Source of the DNA: Pseudomonas fragi
GTDB lineage: Bacteria > Pseudomonadota > Gammaproteobacteria > Pseudomonadales > Pseudomonadaceae
Assembly (NCBI RefSeq): GCF_025426255.1
Contig: NZ_CP104861.1
Location: 5,069,001-5,133,000, forward strand
Direction of reading: 5' to 3'
Length of the DNA: 64,000 bases
Part shown: positions 25,881 to 34,768 of the stretch, in pieces
Layout of the letters: each line of letters starts with the position of its first letter
How positions within the stretch are numbered: position 1 is the stretch's first letter
Made by a program: the position numbers and the translations under genes
Notes under the pieces: model-generated
Told to the model about the DNA's origin: nothing
The model's input: the letters and a program-made list of their open reading frames with translations, nothing else
Databases searched by the model: none

Positions 25881-26443
25881 GGTTGGAACACTCCGCGCTG
25901 GGTCAACAGGTCACGAACCAGATACAGCGCCGCCAACGCGCGGCCTTCGCTGAATTGCGGGTTGAGCACCAGGCTCGACAGCTCACGCAGGTTGACTCGG
26001 TCAACGCGCATCGGCTCTGGCTCGTCGCCTTCCAGATGCTCTTCATAAAGGTCGGTAGCCAATACCACCTGGATTTTCTGGCTCATGTAGCCAGGCGACA
26101 ACGACAGTTCGGTCAAATGCTCAAGCTGGCGAGCGCCGTAGCCAGCCTCTTCCTTCAGCTCACGCTCGGCTGCGGCCAGCACATCCTCACCCGGCTCGAT
26201 CAGGCCTTTAGGCAAAGACACTTCGTACTCATCGGTACCGCCGCAATATTCTTCAACCAAAATCGCGTGTTCGGCATCGATCATTGCCACAATCATGACT
26301 GCGCCATAGCCATTGCCGCGCCCCACCAACCGTTCGTAAGTGCGTTCAACGCCATTGGAGAAGCGCAGTTGCACTTCTTCGACCCGAAACAATCGGCTAC
26401 TGGCAACAATTTCACGGGCAAGTACGGTGGGTTTTTGGCGCAT
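25877..26443 (-). CDS. nudE: ADP compounds hydrolase NudE
   Basis: A 188-residue Nudix hydrolase cleaving ADP-ribose, Ap3A and NADH-like compounds. The Nudix box is GLIEPGEDVLAAAERELKEE followed by AGYG, matching GX5EX7REUXEEXGU. Length and the opening RQKPTVLAREIVASSRLFRVEEV match NudE. It is coupled to cysQ and diverges from yrfG. Confidence 0.93.
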   Translation of the reverse strand: MRQKPTVLAREIVASSRLFRVEEVQLRFSNGVERTYERLVGRGNGYGAVMIVAMIDAEHAILVEEYCGGTDEYEVSLPKGLIEPGEDVLAAAERELKEEAGYGARQLEHLTELSLSPGYMSQKIQVVLATDLYEEHLEGDEPEPMRVDRVNLRELSSLVLNPQFSEGRALAALYLVRDLLTQRGVFQP

Positions 26444-26531
26444 AGCGGCTCCTCAATATGAACGGGGTACTATACCCCGGCTTTTCCGATTGTCTGTGTC
26501 GGAAATTTTTCACCCGTAGGAGAAGTTTTGC

Positions 26532-27194
26532 ATGACCGTTTTACCTTGGCGCGACATCGATACCGTGCTGCTCGATATGGACGGCACGCTGCTCGACCTG
26601 CACTACGACAATCACTTCTGGCTAGAACACCTGCCCCAGCGCTATGCCGAGTTGCATGGCATCAGCCGGGCAATGGCCGATCTGGAGCTGACGCCACTGT
26701 TTGAGCGAAATGCTGGACAGTTGAAGTGGTATTGCCTGGATTTCTGGAGCAGCGAGCTGAAAATCCCGGTGCGCGAGCTCAAGCTCGAAACCGCCCACCT
26801 GATCGCCTTGCGCCCGGACGCTGATACCTTTTTGGCCGCGATCAAACAGGCAGGCAAGCGGGTAATCATGATCACCAATGCGCACCGTGATTCGTTGTCG
26901 TTGAAACTGGAGCGCATCGAACTGGCGCCTTATTTCGAACGCCTGATCAGCTCCCACGACTACGGCTTCCCCAAGGAAAGCCCGGCCTTTTGGGATGCCT
27001 TGCAAGCCGATATCGGCTTTGACCCGGCACGCAGCCTGTTTATCGACGACACCTTGCCGATTCTGCGCAGCGCGCAAAATTTTGGCGTAGCCCACCTGCT
27101 GGCGGTCAAACAGCCCGACAGCAAAAAAGGCCCGAAAGACACCGCAGAATTTGCCGCGCTAGGCGACTATCGCGAGTTGCTTGAAGGGCTGTAA
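26532..27194 (+). CDS. yrfG: GMP/IMP nucleotidase, HAD family
   Basis: A 220-residue haloacid-dehalogenase phosphatase dephosphorylating purine monophosphates. Motif I is DMDGTLLDL (catalytic aspartates near residues 16 and 18), motif II ITNAHR, motif III with K near PKESPAFW and motif IV FIDDTLP. It diverges from nudE, both acting on nucleotides. A TAGGAGAAG ribosome site precedes the ATG. Confidence 0.92.
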   Translation: MTVLPWRDIDTVLLDMDGTLLDLHYDNHFWLEHLPQRYAELHGISRAMADLELTPLFERNAGQLKWYCLDFWSSELKIPVRELKLETAHLIALRPDADTFLAAIKQAGKRVIMITNAHRDSLSLKLERIELAPYFERLISSHDYGFPKESPAFWDALQADIGFDPARSLFIDDTLPILRSAQNFGVAHLLAVKQPDSKKGPKDTAEFAALGDYRELLEGL

Positions 27195-27203
27195 CCAGAG
27201 CTC

Positions 27204-27342
27204 GTAGCAGCTGACGAGCTCAGCGAGGCTGCGTTCGGCTGCGCAGCAGTCGTAAAATCAGCAATCGCGGTGTGCCAGATACACCGCAGCCTCAGATTTA
27301 ACGACCGCTTCGCGCTCGAACGCAGCCTTCGGCAGCTGCTAC
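27204..27342. repeat. Long imperfect inverted repeat, GTAGCAGCTG type
   Basis: The ends GTAGCAGCTG and the inverted GGCAGCTGCTAC enclose sub-hairpins with CGCAGCC and GCTGCG. It resembles the GTAGCCGCTGCC family but is longer and diverged. It lies between convergent genes. Confidence 0.6.
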
Positions 27343-27354
27343 AAGTTGGCAGGT

Positions 27355-27795
27355 TTACTCGGGAATACGCAGCGTCTGGCCCGGATAAATTTTGTTCGGG
27401 TCCTTGAGCAGCGGTTTGTTGGCTTCAAAAATCTTGTTGTACTGATTGGCATTGCCGTACACCTGCAGCGAAATCGCGCTCAAGGTGTCGCCCGCTTTCA
27501 CCACGACAAACCGGGAAGCCACAACAACAGGCCCGGTCACCGTGATCTGGTCTTCAACACTGGCCACACCCGCGATATTGCCCGCTGCCAGAATTATTTT
27601 TTCTTTCTCTTCCTGCGTGGCCACTTCGCCACTGACCGTCACTTTGTCACCGTCAACGGTGGCGGTGATATTCGGATTGCCCAGGCCCACTTCCTGCACG
27701 TGCTTCTTGAGTTCCTCACTGGCATTGGCGTTACCCGGCGTCAACAGGTTGATCAGTTTTTCACCGGCTTCTTTCACAAAGCTGAAAATGCTCAT
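27355..27795 (-). CDS. BON-LysM domain protein (Kbp/YgaU-like)
   Basis: A 146-residue protein with a BON domain at about residues 25-90 (VTVSGEVATQEEKEKIILAAGN) and a LysM domain at 97-145 (VVKAGDTLSAISLQVYG...KIYPGQTLRIP). E. coli Kbp of the same layout binds potassium. It has no signal peptide. A ribosome site AGGAGCGTG lies before the ATG. Its expression in stress or stationary phase is inferred from relatives. Confidence 0.9.
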   Translation of the reverse strand: MSIFSFVKEAGEKLINLLTPGNANASEELKKHVQEVGLGNPNITATVDGDKVTVSGEVATQEEKEKIILAAGNIAGVASVEDQITVTGPVVVASRFVVVKAGDTLSAISLQVYGNANQYNKIFEANKPLLKDPNKIYPGQTLRIPE

Positions 27796-27899
27796 TCATC
27801 ACGCTCCTCAGGTTGAAATATCCAGACCCGTGAGCGTAGACCATCATTGAGCAGAGCAAGCACGCTAGAATCGCCCACTGAATTGCGCCTGGAGCGACG

Positions 27900-28787
27900 A
27901 TGGACATCAAACAGCTGAAATTCCTCATTGCCCTCGATGAAACCCGGCATTTCGGCCAGGCCGCCGCCCGCTGCCATATCACTCAGCCCACCCTGTCCAT
28001 GCGCTTGCGCAGCCTTGAGCAGGAACTCGACCTGCATCTGGTCAATCGCGGCCAGCGCTTCGAAAGTTTTACCGCCCCCGGCGAACGAGTGCTGGCCTGG
28101 GCCCGTACCGTACTGGCTGCCTACGATGGCTTGCATGCCGAAGCGGCCGCCTGTCGCGGCAATCTGATCGGCACCCTGCGCCTGGGGGTGGTACCGCTGT
28201 CGAGTTTTGATCCGCTGCCTTTATTGCAACGCCTGCATCAGGAGCATCCCGAACTGCGCTTCGAGTTGTCGGCGCTCAGCTCTGAGCAAATTCTCGAGCA
28301 ACTGGCCAGCAATCGGCTGGACATCGGCGTGTCGTACCTTGAGCACCTCGACCAGGAACGCTTTGACGCACTCACCCTGGACGAAACCCGCATGGGCCTG
28401 CTGTACGACCAGCGGCATTTCAATTTTGGCGATCAACCCTTGAGCTGGGAGGCCCTGATTACGTTACCGCTAGGCCTGCTCAGCAGCGGCATGCATTTTC
28501 GCAAGTCCATCGACCACAACTTCCACAGCCGTAACCTCACGCCGCAACCGCTGCTGCAAACCGATGCCGTTCATCAATTGATCCAAGCGGTCCACGGCGG
28601 CCTGTGCTGCGCAGTGATGCCCCTTGAAGGCGGACTCGAAGCCCTGACCGATCACTTGCGCCTGCATCCCATCGAAGACGCCCACACCCTGGCCCGCCTG
28701 GGGTTGATCATGCGCCGCGAAGCGCCACGCTCCGCCTTGGCCGAAGCCTGTTTTGCGCTTTATCAGAAATCACAAACCGCCTCTTGA
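27900..28787 (+). CDS. LysR-family regulator
   Basis: A 295-residue LysR-type regulator with a winged helix at 3-60 (FGQAAARCHITQPTLSMRLRSLE) and a full effector domain. It reads toward fdhD 94 bases downstream, so it may control formate or redox genes, but this is only positional. A GGAGCGACG ribosome site precedes the ATG. The inducer is unknown. Confidence 0.88.
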   Translation: MDIKQLKFLIALDETRHFGQAAARCHITQPTLSMRLRSLEQELDLHLVNRGQRFESFTAPGERVLAWARTVLAAYDGLHAEAAACRGNLIGTLRLGVVPLSSFDPLPLLQRLHQEHPELRFELSALSSEQILEQLASNRLDIGVSYLEHLDQERFDALTLDETRMGLLYDQRHFNFGDQPLSWEALITLPLGLLSSGMHFRKSIDHNFHSRNLTPQPLLQTDAVHQLIQAVHGGLCCAVMPLEGGLEALTDHLRLHPIEDAHTLARLGLIMRREAPRSALAEACFALYQKSQTAS

Positions 28788-28881
28788 TCGACGCCATCTA
28801 TCAATAGATCAGCAGTGATGATTAGACGCGACACTGTGTCGCGCCTAGGCTTAGGGCTCGATAGATTGTCGGAACTGCCTT

Positions 28882-29721
28882 ATGAACGCCAAGCGCCCTC
28901 TGTGCGCGGCGCCCGCCTCTGTTACGCCCGCGCCTGCTGCCAGCCAGAACTATGACTACGTCACCCTGGATCACAGCAGCGGTGCGCAAACCGCCTTGGC
29001 CGAAGAAGTCGCCCTGGCGATTGCCTACAACGGTATCAACCAGGCCGTGATGCTGGTTACGCCCACTGACCTCGAGGACTTTATCGTCGGCTTCAGCCTG
29101 GGCAGCGGCATTATTCATGACGCCAGCGAGCTCTACGACCTCAAGCTCACGGGCGCAGGTTCGGCCCAATACGCACAGGTAGAAATCGCCAGCCGAGCGT
29201 TCTGGAACCTCAAGCAACAACGCCGACAACTGGCGGGCACCAGCGGTTGCGGTCTATGCGGCGTGGAAGCGCTCGAACAAGCACTGCCCGACCTCAAGGT
29301 ACTGCCCGGCGCACCGTTGCCACCGGCACAGTGGCTTGAAGGCTTGCGCCAGCGCATCAGTGATTTCCAGCCATTAGGCCAGCACTGCGGCGCCGTGCAT
29401 GCGGCTGTTTATATGGACGGCCAGGGCCAGTTGCTGATGGGCCGCGAAGACATTGGCCGACACAACGCCCTCGATAAATTGATCGGGGCGCTGGTACGGC
29501 AAAACATCGATCTGGCTGGCGGCGCGGCGATCGTTACCAGCCGTTGCAGCCTTGAACTGATTCAAAAGGTGCTGCGCGCCGGAATCCAGACCCTGATCAG
29601 CCTGTCCTCGCCCACGGGCCTGGCGCTGCAATGGGCCCGGCGCCACAACCTCAACCTTATTCATCTGCCACAAAAAAGCGCGCCACGGGTCTACAGCCCA
29701 GCGCAGGAGAATCAACCGTGA
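28882..29721 (+). CDS. fdhD: Formate dehydrogenase accessory sulfurtransferase
   Basis: A 279-residue FdhD/FdhE-type protein that passes sulfur from a cysteine desulfurase to the molybdenum cofactor of formate dehydrogenases. The conserved cysteine pair is in SGCGLCGVE (about residues 120-128), and VGREDIGRHNALDK carries another family motif. It overlaps the next gene by GTGA, which makes that molybdoenzyme the likely client. Confidence 0.93.
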   Translation: MNAKRPLCAAPASVTPAPAASQNYDYVTLDHSSGAQTALAEEVALAIAYNGINQAVMLVTPTDLEDFIVGFSLGSGIIHDASELYDLKLTGAGSAQYAQVEIASRAFWNLKQQRRQLAGTSGCGLCGVEALEQALPDLKVLPGAPLPPAQWLEGLRQRISDFQPLGQHCGAVHAAVYMDGQGQLLMGREDIGRHNALDKLIGALVRQNIDLAGGAAIVTSRCSLELIQKVLRAGIQTLISLSSPTGLALQWARRHNLNLIHLPQKSAPRVYSPAQENQP

Positions 29722-32066
29722 GCACTCACCATCAAGCCGACAAAACCCCAACTCCCCGCTACAAGCCCTACAAAGGCCCGGCCGGTGGCTGGGGCGCGCT
29801 GATCAGTGTGGCGCAAGCCTGGTTGACCAGCGACAACGCGCTGAAGAACCTGCGCATGATGCTCAAGACCAATCAGAACGGCGGTTTCGACTGCCCGGGC
29901 TGTGCCTGGGGCGACTCGCCGGAAAGCGGCCTGGTCAAGTTCTGCGAGAACGGCGCCAAGGCGGTGAACTGGGAAGCGACCAAGCGTCGGGTCGATGCTG
30001 CGTTTTTCGCCAAGCACAGTGTCAGCGCGCTGCTTGAGCAAAGCGACTACTGGCTGGAATATCAGGGCCGCCTGACCGAGCCGATGAGCTACAACGCTGA
30101 AACTGACCGCTATACCCCCATCAGTTGGGATGCCGCATTTGCCTTGATCGCCAGGCATCTGCTAAATCTTGCCAGCCCCAATGAAGCCGAGTTCTACACC
30201 TCGGGCCGGGCCAGCAACGAGGCTGCATATTTGTATCAACTGTTTGTGCGCTCGTTTGGCACCAACAACTTCCCGGACTGCTCGAACATGTGCCACGAGG
30301 CCAGCGGCGTGGCGTTGGCGCAAAGCATCGGCGTCGGTAAAGGCACGGTAACGTTCGATGATTTCGAGCACGCCGATGCGATTTTCGTTCTGGGACAAAA
30401 CCCTGGCACCAACCACCCGCGCATGCTCGAACCCCTGCGCGAGGCCGTTAAACGCGGCGCCCAGGTGGTGTGCGTCAACCCGCTCAAAGAGCGCGGGCTC
30501 GAACGCTTCCAGCATCCGCAGCACCCACTGGAAATGCTCACCAACGGTGATCGTCCGACCAACACCGCCTACTTGCGCCCGGCGCTGGGCGGCGACATGG
30601 CGCTGCTGCGCGGCATGGCCAAGTTTCTGCTGCAGTGGGAGCGCGATGCCCAGGCAGCAGGCGAGCCGGCCGTGTTTGATCACACCTTTTTGAATGAACA
30701 CACCGCAGGTATTCTCGACTATATCTCCAGCCTCGATGACACCTCGTGGGAGCACCTGGTGGAACAATCCGGGCTGACGTTGGTGGATATCGAACGCGCC
30801 GCCCGCATGTACCTCAAGGGCAAGAACGTCATCATGTGCTGGGCGATGGGCATCACCCAGCATCGACACTCGGTGCAGACCATTCAGGAGATCGCCAACC
30901 TGATGCTGTTGCGCGGCAACATCGGCCGCCCTGGCGCTGGCCTGTGCCCGGTGCGCGGCCACAGTAACGTGCAGGGCGACCGCACAATGGGCATCAACGA
31001 ACGCCCGCCGGTGGCCTTCCTGGACTCCCTTGAGCGGCGCTTCCAGTTCAAGGTGCCACGTGAAAACGGTCACAACGTGGTTGAAGCCATCCACGCCATG
31101 CTGGATGGGCGCTCCAAGGTCTTTATCGGCTTGGGCGGTAACTTTGCCCAGGCCACCCCGGACAGCCCGCGTACAGCGCAGGCGCTACGCAATTGCGAAC
31201 TGACCGTACAGATCAGTACCAAACTCAACCGCAGCCACCTGATGCATGGCAAGGAAGCGCTGATTTTGCCGTGCCTGGGCCGTACCGATATCGACATCCA
31301 GGCCGAAGGCCCGCAGGCGGTCACGGTGGAAGACTCGTTCAGCATGGTTCACGACTCCAACGGCCAGTTGCAGCCACTGTCGAACCAGATGCGTTCGGAG
31401 CCCTCAATCATTGCCGGTATCGCCGCCGCCACGCTGGGTACTCATCCGATTGACTGGAGCTGGGTAGTGGCCGACTACCGGCGCATTCGCGAACTGATCG
31501 CCGACACCATCCCCGGTTTCAAGGACTTCAACACCCGCATCCAGCATCCGGGTGGCTTCTATCTGGGTAACTCGGCCGGTGCGCGACAGTGGAACACGCC
31601 GTCCCAGCGCGCCAACTTCCGGGCCAACGTGCTGCCACAGGATCTGGTGGATGCCCGTACCCGTGCCACCGGCCAGCTGCCTGACCTGATTTTGCAGTCG
31701 ATGCGTTCCCACGATCAGTACAACACCACCATCTATGGCCTCGATGACCGCTACCGCGGGGTCAAGGGGCAACGCGACGTGCTGTTCGTCAACGAAGCCG
31801 ACATCATCCGCCTGGGCTTCAAACCGGGGCAGAAAGTCGACATCGTTTCGATCTGGGATGACCACCACGAGCGCCGGGTCAAAAACTTCACCCTGTTGGC
31901 GTTTGATATTCCTGCAGGGCAAGCTGCGGCTTATTACCCTGAGGTCAACCCGTTGGTGCCGCTGGAAAGCACGGGCGAAGGCAGCCACACGCCTACCTCC
32001 AAGTTCGTGGCTATTTGCCTGGAGGCGGCCAGCCCGTCGAAACTGATCATGGCAAAGGCCAGCTGA
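29718..32066 (+). CDS. FdhF/YdeP-type molybdopterin oxidoreductase
   Basis: A 782-residue molybdenum enzyme of the YdeP/FdhF-alpha family, related to formate dehydrogenase. Near the N-terminus GFDCPGCAWGDSP may bind an iron-sulfur cluster; CHEASGVALAQSIGVG is the molybdopterin-domain region and the C-terminal dinucleotide-binding domain begins near residue 640 (LILQSMRSHDQYNTT). No Sec codon or twin-arginine signal is seen, so it is probably cytoplasmic. The GTG start at 29718 has AGGAG seven bases before and overlaps fdhD. Substrate unproven; YdeP members are linked to acid resistance. Confidence 0.88.
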   Translation: MSTHHQADKTPTPRYKPYKGPAGGWGALISVAQAWLTSDNALKNLRMMLKTNQNGGFDCPGCAWGDSPESGLVKFCENGAKAVNWEATKRRVDAAFFAKHSVSALLEQSDYWLEYQGRLTEPMSYNAETDRYTPISWDAAFALIARHLLNLASPNEAEFYTSGRASNEAAYLYQLFVRSFGTNNFPDCSNMCHEASGVALAQSIGVGKGTVTFDDFEHADAIFVLGQNPGTNHPRMLEPLREAVKRGAQVVCVNPLKERGLERFQHPQHPLEMLTNGDRPTNTAYLRPALGGDMALLRGMAKFLLQWERDAQAAGEPAVFDHTFLNEHTAGILDYISSLDDTSWEHLVEQSGLTLVDIERAARMYLKGKNVIMCWAMGITQHRHSVQTIQEIANLMLLRGNIGRPGAGLCPVRGHSNVQGDRTMGINERPPVAFLDSLERRFQFKVPRENGHNVVEAIHAMLDGRSKVFIGLGGNFAQATPDSPRTAQALRNCELTVQISTKLNRSHLMHGKEALILPCLGRTDIDIQAEGPQAVTVEDSFSMVHDSNGQLQPLSNQMRSEPSIIAGIAAATLGTHPIDWSWVVADYRRIRELIADTIPGFKDFNTRIQHPGGFYLGNSAGARQWNTPSQRANFRANVLPQDLVDARTRATGQLPDLILQSMRSHDQYNTTIYGLDDRYRGVKGQRDVLFVNEADIIRLGFKPGQKVDIVSIWDDHHERRVKNFTLLAFDIPAGQAAAYYPEVNPLVPLESTGEGSHTPTSKFVAICLEAASPSKLIMAKAS

Positions 32067-32075
32067 TAGGCAAGT

Positions 32076-32161
32076 GTGGGAACGGGCTTGCTCGCGATTC
32101 ATGCGACACGGCTTGTCGGGTAAAAGTCAGTGATGCCATCGCGGGCAAACCCGGCTCCCAC
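32076..32161. repeat. REPIN (paired REP)
   Basis: GTGGGAACGGGCTTGCTCGCGA and the inverted TCGCGGGCAAACCCGGCTCCCAC flank a variable spacer; each arm differs by one or two bases from the standard form. Confidence 0.8.
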
Positions 32162-32193
32162 ATTAGAGCCAGCCGCATCCATATTTCAGGCAC

Positions 32194-32223
32194 AAAAAAG
32201 GCCGTTTCCCTACGGAAACGGCC
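32194..32223 (-). terminator. Minus-strand terminator with no annotated gene upstream
   Basis: GGCCGTTTCC and its exact complement close the four-base loop ctac. The T-run is on the minus strand (six A at 32194-32199), so it terminates leftward transcription. No minus-strand protein gene lies upstream, which points to a small RNA. Confidence 0.75.
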
Positions 32224-32276
32224 TCACCGAACTAGTTAACAGACCACCAAAAAATCAATAAGTTCCCTAGTGAAAA
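32194..32276 (-). ncRNA. Candidate small RNA ending at an orphan terminator
   Basis: A minus-strand terminator at 32194-32223 is preceded at a short distance by CTATAAG (+ strand 32283-32289), a possible -10 box, with a GTAACA-like -35 about 17 bases further. A transcript of about 80-85 bases would start near 32276, contain no open frame and end in the terminator. It is divergent from the glycine-zipper gene. The sequence is not one I can name; start site and existence are inference. Confidence 0.4.
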
Positions 32277-32382
32277 CAACAACTTATAGAATTGTGTACA
32301 ACTCGTGTTACTCGTCGGATTTCGATTGTCAGCCAACCTCCGCAGCCTCAGGATCGCGCCGTCATCTCTTTGAGGCTCATCT

Positions 32383-32859
32383 ATGAAGCTCACCTCGATT
32401 CTCTTGTTGTCCCTTGGCCTGGTCAGTGGCGTTGCCTCGGCCGGTGGCACCACCGAAGCCGGTGTAGGCGGCGCATTAGGCGGGGTTCTTGGCGCCGTGG
32501 TTGGCCAACAGCTCGGCGGCTCGACCGGTTCTGCAATTGGTGCAGGTGTGGGTGGCGCGGCAGGCAGTGCCGTGGGTGCCGACAAACGCAGCCGTGGCGA
32601 AGCAGCCATTGGCGGCGCACTGGGTGCTGCAGGCGGCAACGTGCTGGGCCGCAGTGTCGGCGGCAGCACGGGGGCTCTGGTCGGCTCAGCCGCAGGCGGT
32701 GGTGCCGGTGGCGCGCTGGGTAACTACATGGGCAATAAAAGCGATAGCGACGATCGCCGCTACCGTGATCGCGATAACCGTCGCTACTACCGTGACGACC
32801 ATCGTGGCCGTGGCCATGCGTATGGCCACCGCAAAAACAAGCACCGTCACGACGACTGA
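32383..32859 (+). CDS. Glycine-zipper outer-membrane-associated protein
   Basis: A 158-residue envelope protein. A signal peptide (MKLTSILLLSLGLVSGVASA) is followed by about 95 residues of Gly/Ala zipper repeats (GGALGGVLGAVVGQQLGG, then similar GSAIGAGVGG and GGALGAAGG units) that form membrane-associated helices. The tail from about residue 120 is charged and rich in Asp, Arg, Tyr and His. Function unknown; zipper proteins of this kind are envelope stress or osmotically induced. It ends in a strong terminator. Confidence 0.85.
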   Translation: MKLTSILLLSLGLVSGVASAGGTTEAGVGGALGGVLGAVVGQQLGGSTGSAIGAGVGGAAGSAVGADKRSRGEAAIGGALGAAGGNVLGRSVGGSTGALVGSAAGGGAGGALGNYMGNKSDSDDRRYRDRDNRRYYRDDHRGRGHAYGHRKNKHRHDD

Positions 32860-32867
32860 TGTGCATA

Positions 32868-32897
32868 ACGGGAGCCGCAAGGCTCCCGTTTTTTTTT
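32868..32897 (+). terminator. Rho-independent terminator
   Basis: ACGGGAGCC and its exact complement close a GCAA tetraloop and are followed by nine T, eight bases after the glycine-zipper stop codon. Confidence 0.93.
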
Positions 32898-33102
32898 GGC
32901 CTACGCCCTCTCTCGCTAAATTGTTTCAATGCATTACGCCCGCCGGTTTTAGCGTCAATCATGCAAACTGCATGCACCTGCAGCTTCAATAGTTTTTAAC
33001 TCATTGAAAAATATGAAATTACCAATACACCCAGTATTGGCATATCCCCTGCAATCTCTTGAATGAACGCTGCACTTCCTACCATTCAGGAGCACAACAA
33101 TA

Positions 33103-34014
33103 ATGATCGGGACAACTGAGCACTATCCCGCAGCCCTGCAAGACTCCTCTGGACACTCTGGTGTTTCCTGGGCCGCCATCTTTGCCGGAGCGGCCACTGC
33201 TGCCGCGCTATCTCTGCTGTTGATCATGCTGGGCGCAGGCCTGGGGTTTTCGGCGGTTTCACCGTGGGCCAACGAAGGGGTTGGCGCCAAGGGCCTGGGC
33301 ATTACAGCCATCGTCTGGCTGGCCGTCACGCAAATCATCGCGTCAGGTATGGGCGGTTATCTGGCCGGACGTTTGCGGGTCAAATGGACCAACATGCATG
33401 GCGATGAGGTCTACTTTCGCGACACCGCGCATGGCTTTTTAGCCTGGGCCGTGGCCACGCTGGTAACCGCGACGCTGATCGCAGGTTCGGTCAGCAGCGT
33501 AATTGGCAGCGGTGTTCAAGCGAGTGCCAGTGTTGCTTCAGGGGCTGCCACAGCGATGAGCAGCGCCGCAGGCAGCAATGCCAATAAAAGTTCGGACTAC
33601 TTTATCGACACCCTGTTTCGCGATGATCGCGGCACAGCTGTCAGCGAAGACGCCGCCCATGGCACCGTGGCCCGTATCTTCGTCCACAGCCTGGGCAACG
33701 ACGGGCAATTGAGCAACGAAGACCGTACCTACCTGGCCCAAATAGTCGCTCAGCGCACCAACCTCAGCCAGCCTGAGGCCGAGCAAAGGGTTGATCAGGT
33801 GTATGCCAAAGCCCATCAAGCGGTTGAAGACGCCAAGATAAAAGCCAAGGAAGCGGCTGATACCGCAGCCAAAGTAGCCGCCTGGTCCACCTTGTGGATG
33901 TTTATCACACTGCTGATCGGGGCGTTTTTCGCCAGCCTGTGCGCCACTTTTGGCGGCCGTCGTCGCGATGCAGTGACGTACCTGACGCACACCACCACAA
34001 CCCCTCTTGTTTAA
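33103..34014 (+). CDS. Membrane protein of unknown function
   Basis: A 303-residue inner-membrane protein. Hydrophobic segments are at about 24-48, 65-85, 110-130 and 263-283. Between them lies a soluble region of about 130 residues rich in Ala, Ser and Asp and with a helical AKAHQAVEDAKIKAKEAADTAAKVAAW stretch before the last segment. I recognise no family. A small membrane-peptide gene follows 29 bases downstream and ends at a terminator, so the two likely form an operon. Confidence 0.75.
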   Translation: MIGTTEHYPAALQDSSGHSGVSWAAIFAGAATAAALSLLLIMLGAGLGFSAVSPWANEGVGAKGLGITAIVWLAVTQIIASGMGGYLAGRLRVKWTNMHGDEVYFRDTAHGFLAWAVATLVTATLIAGSVSSVIGSGVQASASVASGAATAMSSAAGSNANKSSDYFIDTLFRDDRGTAVSEDAAHGTVARIFVHSLGNDGQLSNEDRTYLAQIVAQRTNLSQPEAEQRVDQVYAKAHQAVEDAKIKAKEAADTAAKVAAWSTLWMFITLLIGAFFASLCATFGGRRRDAVTYLTHTTTTPLV

Positions 34015-34043
34015 TTGCGGTCTATTGCTTACTGGAGAATGAA

Positions 34044-34118
34044 ATGCGCTCACTTCTGCTGTTTTTTCTCGGCATCCCTATTCCGATCATTATTTTGATT
34101 GCGCTGTTTGTTCACTGA
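34044..34118 (+). CDS. 24-residue single-span membrane peptide
   Basis: A very short gene with a good ribosome site (GGAG six bases before ATG) and a strong terminator 21 bases after its stop. The product begins MRSLLLFFLGIPIPI and ends IALFVH, one hydrophobic span. It follows the membrane protein gene and is probably co-transcribed. It could be a regulatory micropeptide for that protein. Coding status rests on ribosome site, composition and terminator. Confidence 0.65.
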   Translation: MRSLLLFFLGIPIPIIILIALFVH

Positions 34119-34139
34119 CACCGTGTTCAAACCTCACCC

Positions 34140-34167
34140 ACGGCCTTCCTTGCGAAGGCCGTTTTTT
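34140..34167 (+). terminator. Rho-independent terminator
   Basis: ACGGCCTTC, loop CTTGC, GAAGGCCGT and six T. It ends the membrane-protein unit and also lies just before the convergent Lrp-family stop codon. Confidence 0.9.
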
Positions 34168-34176
34168 GGGTGAAGG

Positions 34177-34641
34177 TCAGACCGGCAAACACGTGGTGGA
34201 CTTGATTTCAGACAACGCCACAATCGAATTCACTTCTTGAATGCCCGGCACCATGGACAGTTTTTCAAAGAAAAAGCGCTCATAGGCCTCAATGTCGGCA
34301 GTCACGATACGCAGCAAAAAATCTACCGCCCCCATCAGCACATAACACTCCAGTACCTCGGGGAAACCACGAATCGCGTCGGTAAATTCGGTGAAGTTGG
34401 AACGCCCGTGGGCATTGAGTTTGATCTCGGCAAAAATTTGCGTGTTGAGGCCGATTTTCTTGCGGTCAAGCAAGGTCACCTGGCCACGAATGATCCCTTC
34501 ATCCTTCATCCGCTGAATACGCCGCCAGCAGGGTGATTGCGAGAGTCCAACCTTCTCGGCGATCTGCGCACTGGACAACGAAGCGTCCTCTTGCAGCAGC
34601 GCCAAAATACGTCGGTCGTAAGCGTCCAGCTCGCTGCGCAT
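34177..34641 (-). CDS. Lrp/AsnC-family regulator
   Basis: A 154-residue feast/famine regulator. The N-terminal helix-turn-helix is at about residues 8-55 (LSSAQIAEKVGLSQSPCWRRIQRM) and the C-terminal RAM effector domain at about 70-145 (FPEVLECYVLMGAVDFLLRIVTAD). It likely responds to an amino acid. It is divergent from a 111-residue gene across an AT-rich region with a perfect palindrome, which suggests that gene is its target. Confidence 0.92.
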   Translation of the reverse strand: MRSELDAYDRRILALLQEDASLSSAQIAEKVGLSQSPCWRRIQRMKDEGIIRGQVTLLDRKKIGLNTQIFAEIKLNAHGRSNFTEFTDAIRGFPEVLECYVLMGAVDFLLRIVTADIEAYERFFFEKLSMVPGIQEVNSIVALSEIKSTTCLPV

Positions 34642-34667
34642 AAAAACACCTTTAAATTTATATATTA

Positions 34668-34683
34668 AGACTTGATCAAGTCT
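34668..34683. promoter_or_regulatory. Perfect 16-bp palindrome, candidate Lrp operator
   Basis: AGACTTGATCAAGTCT reads the same on both strands, in an AT-rich spacer 27 bases upstream of the Lrp-family gene and 85 before the divergent gene. Lrp-type proteins bind such palindromes with AT-rich flanks. The regulator is inferred from position. Confidence 0.5.
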
Positions 34684-34768
34684 ATTTTTAGTTGATTTAA
34701 AACATTTTAGATAAAAAAATTCCCTGACGGCATGTAAAAATTTCTCCAGTCTGAACAGGAGCTATTGC

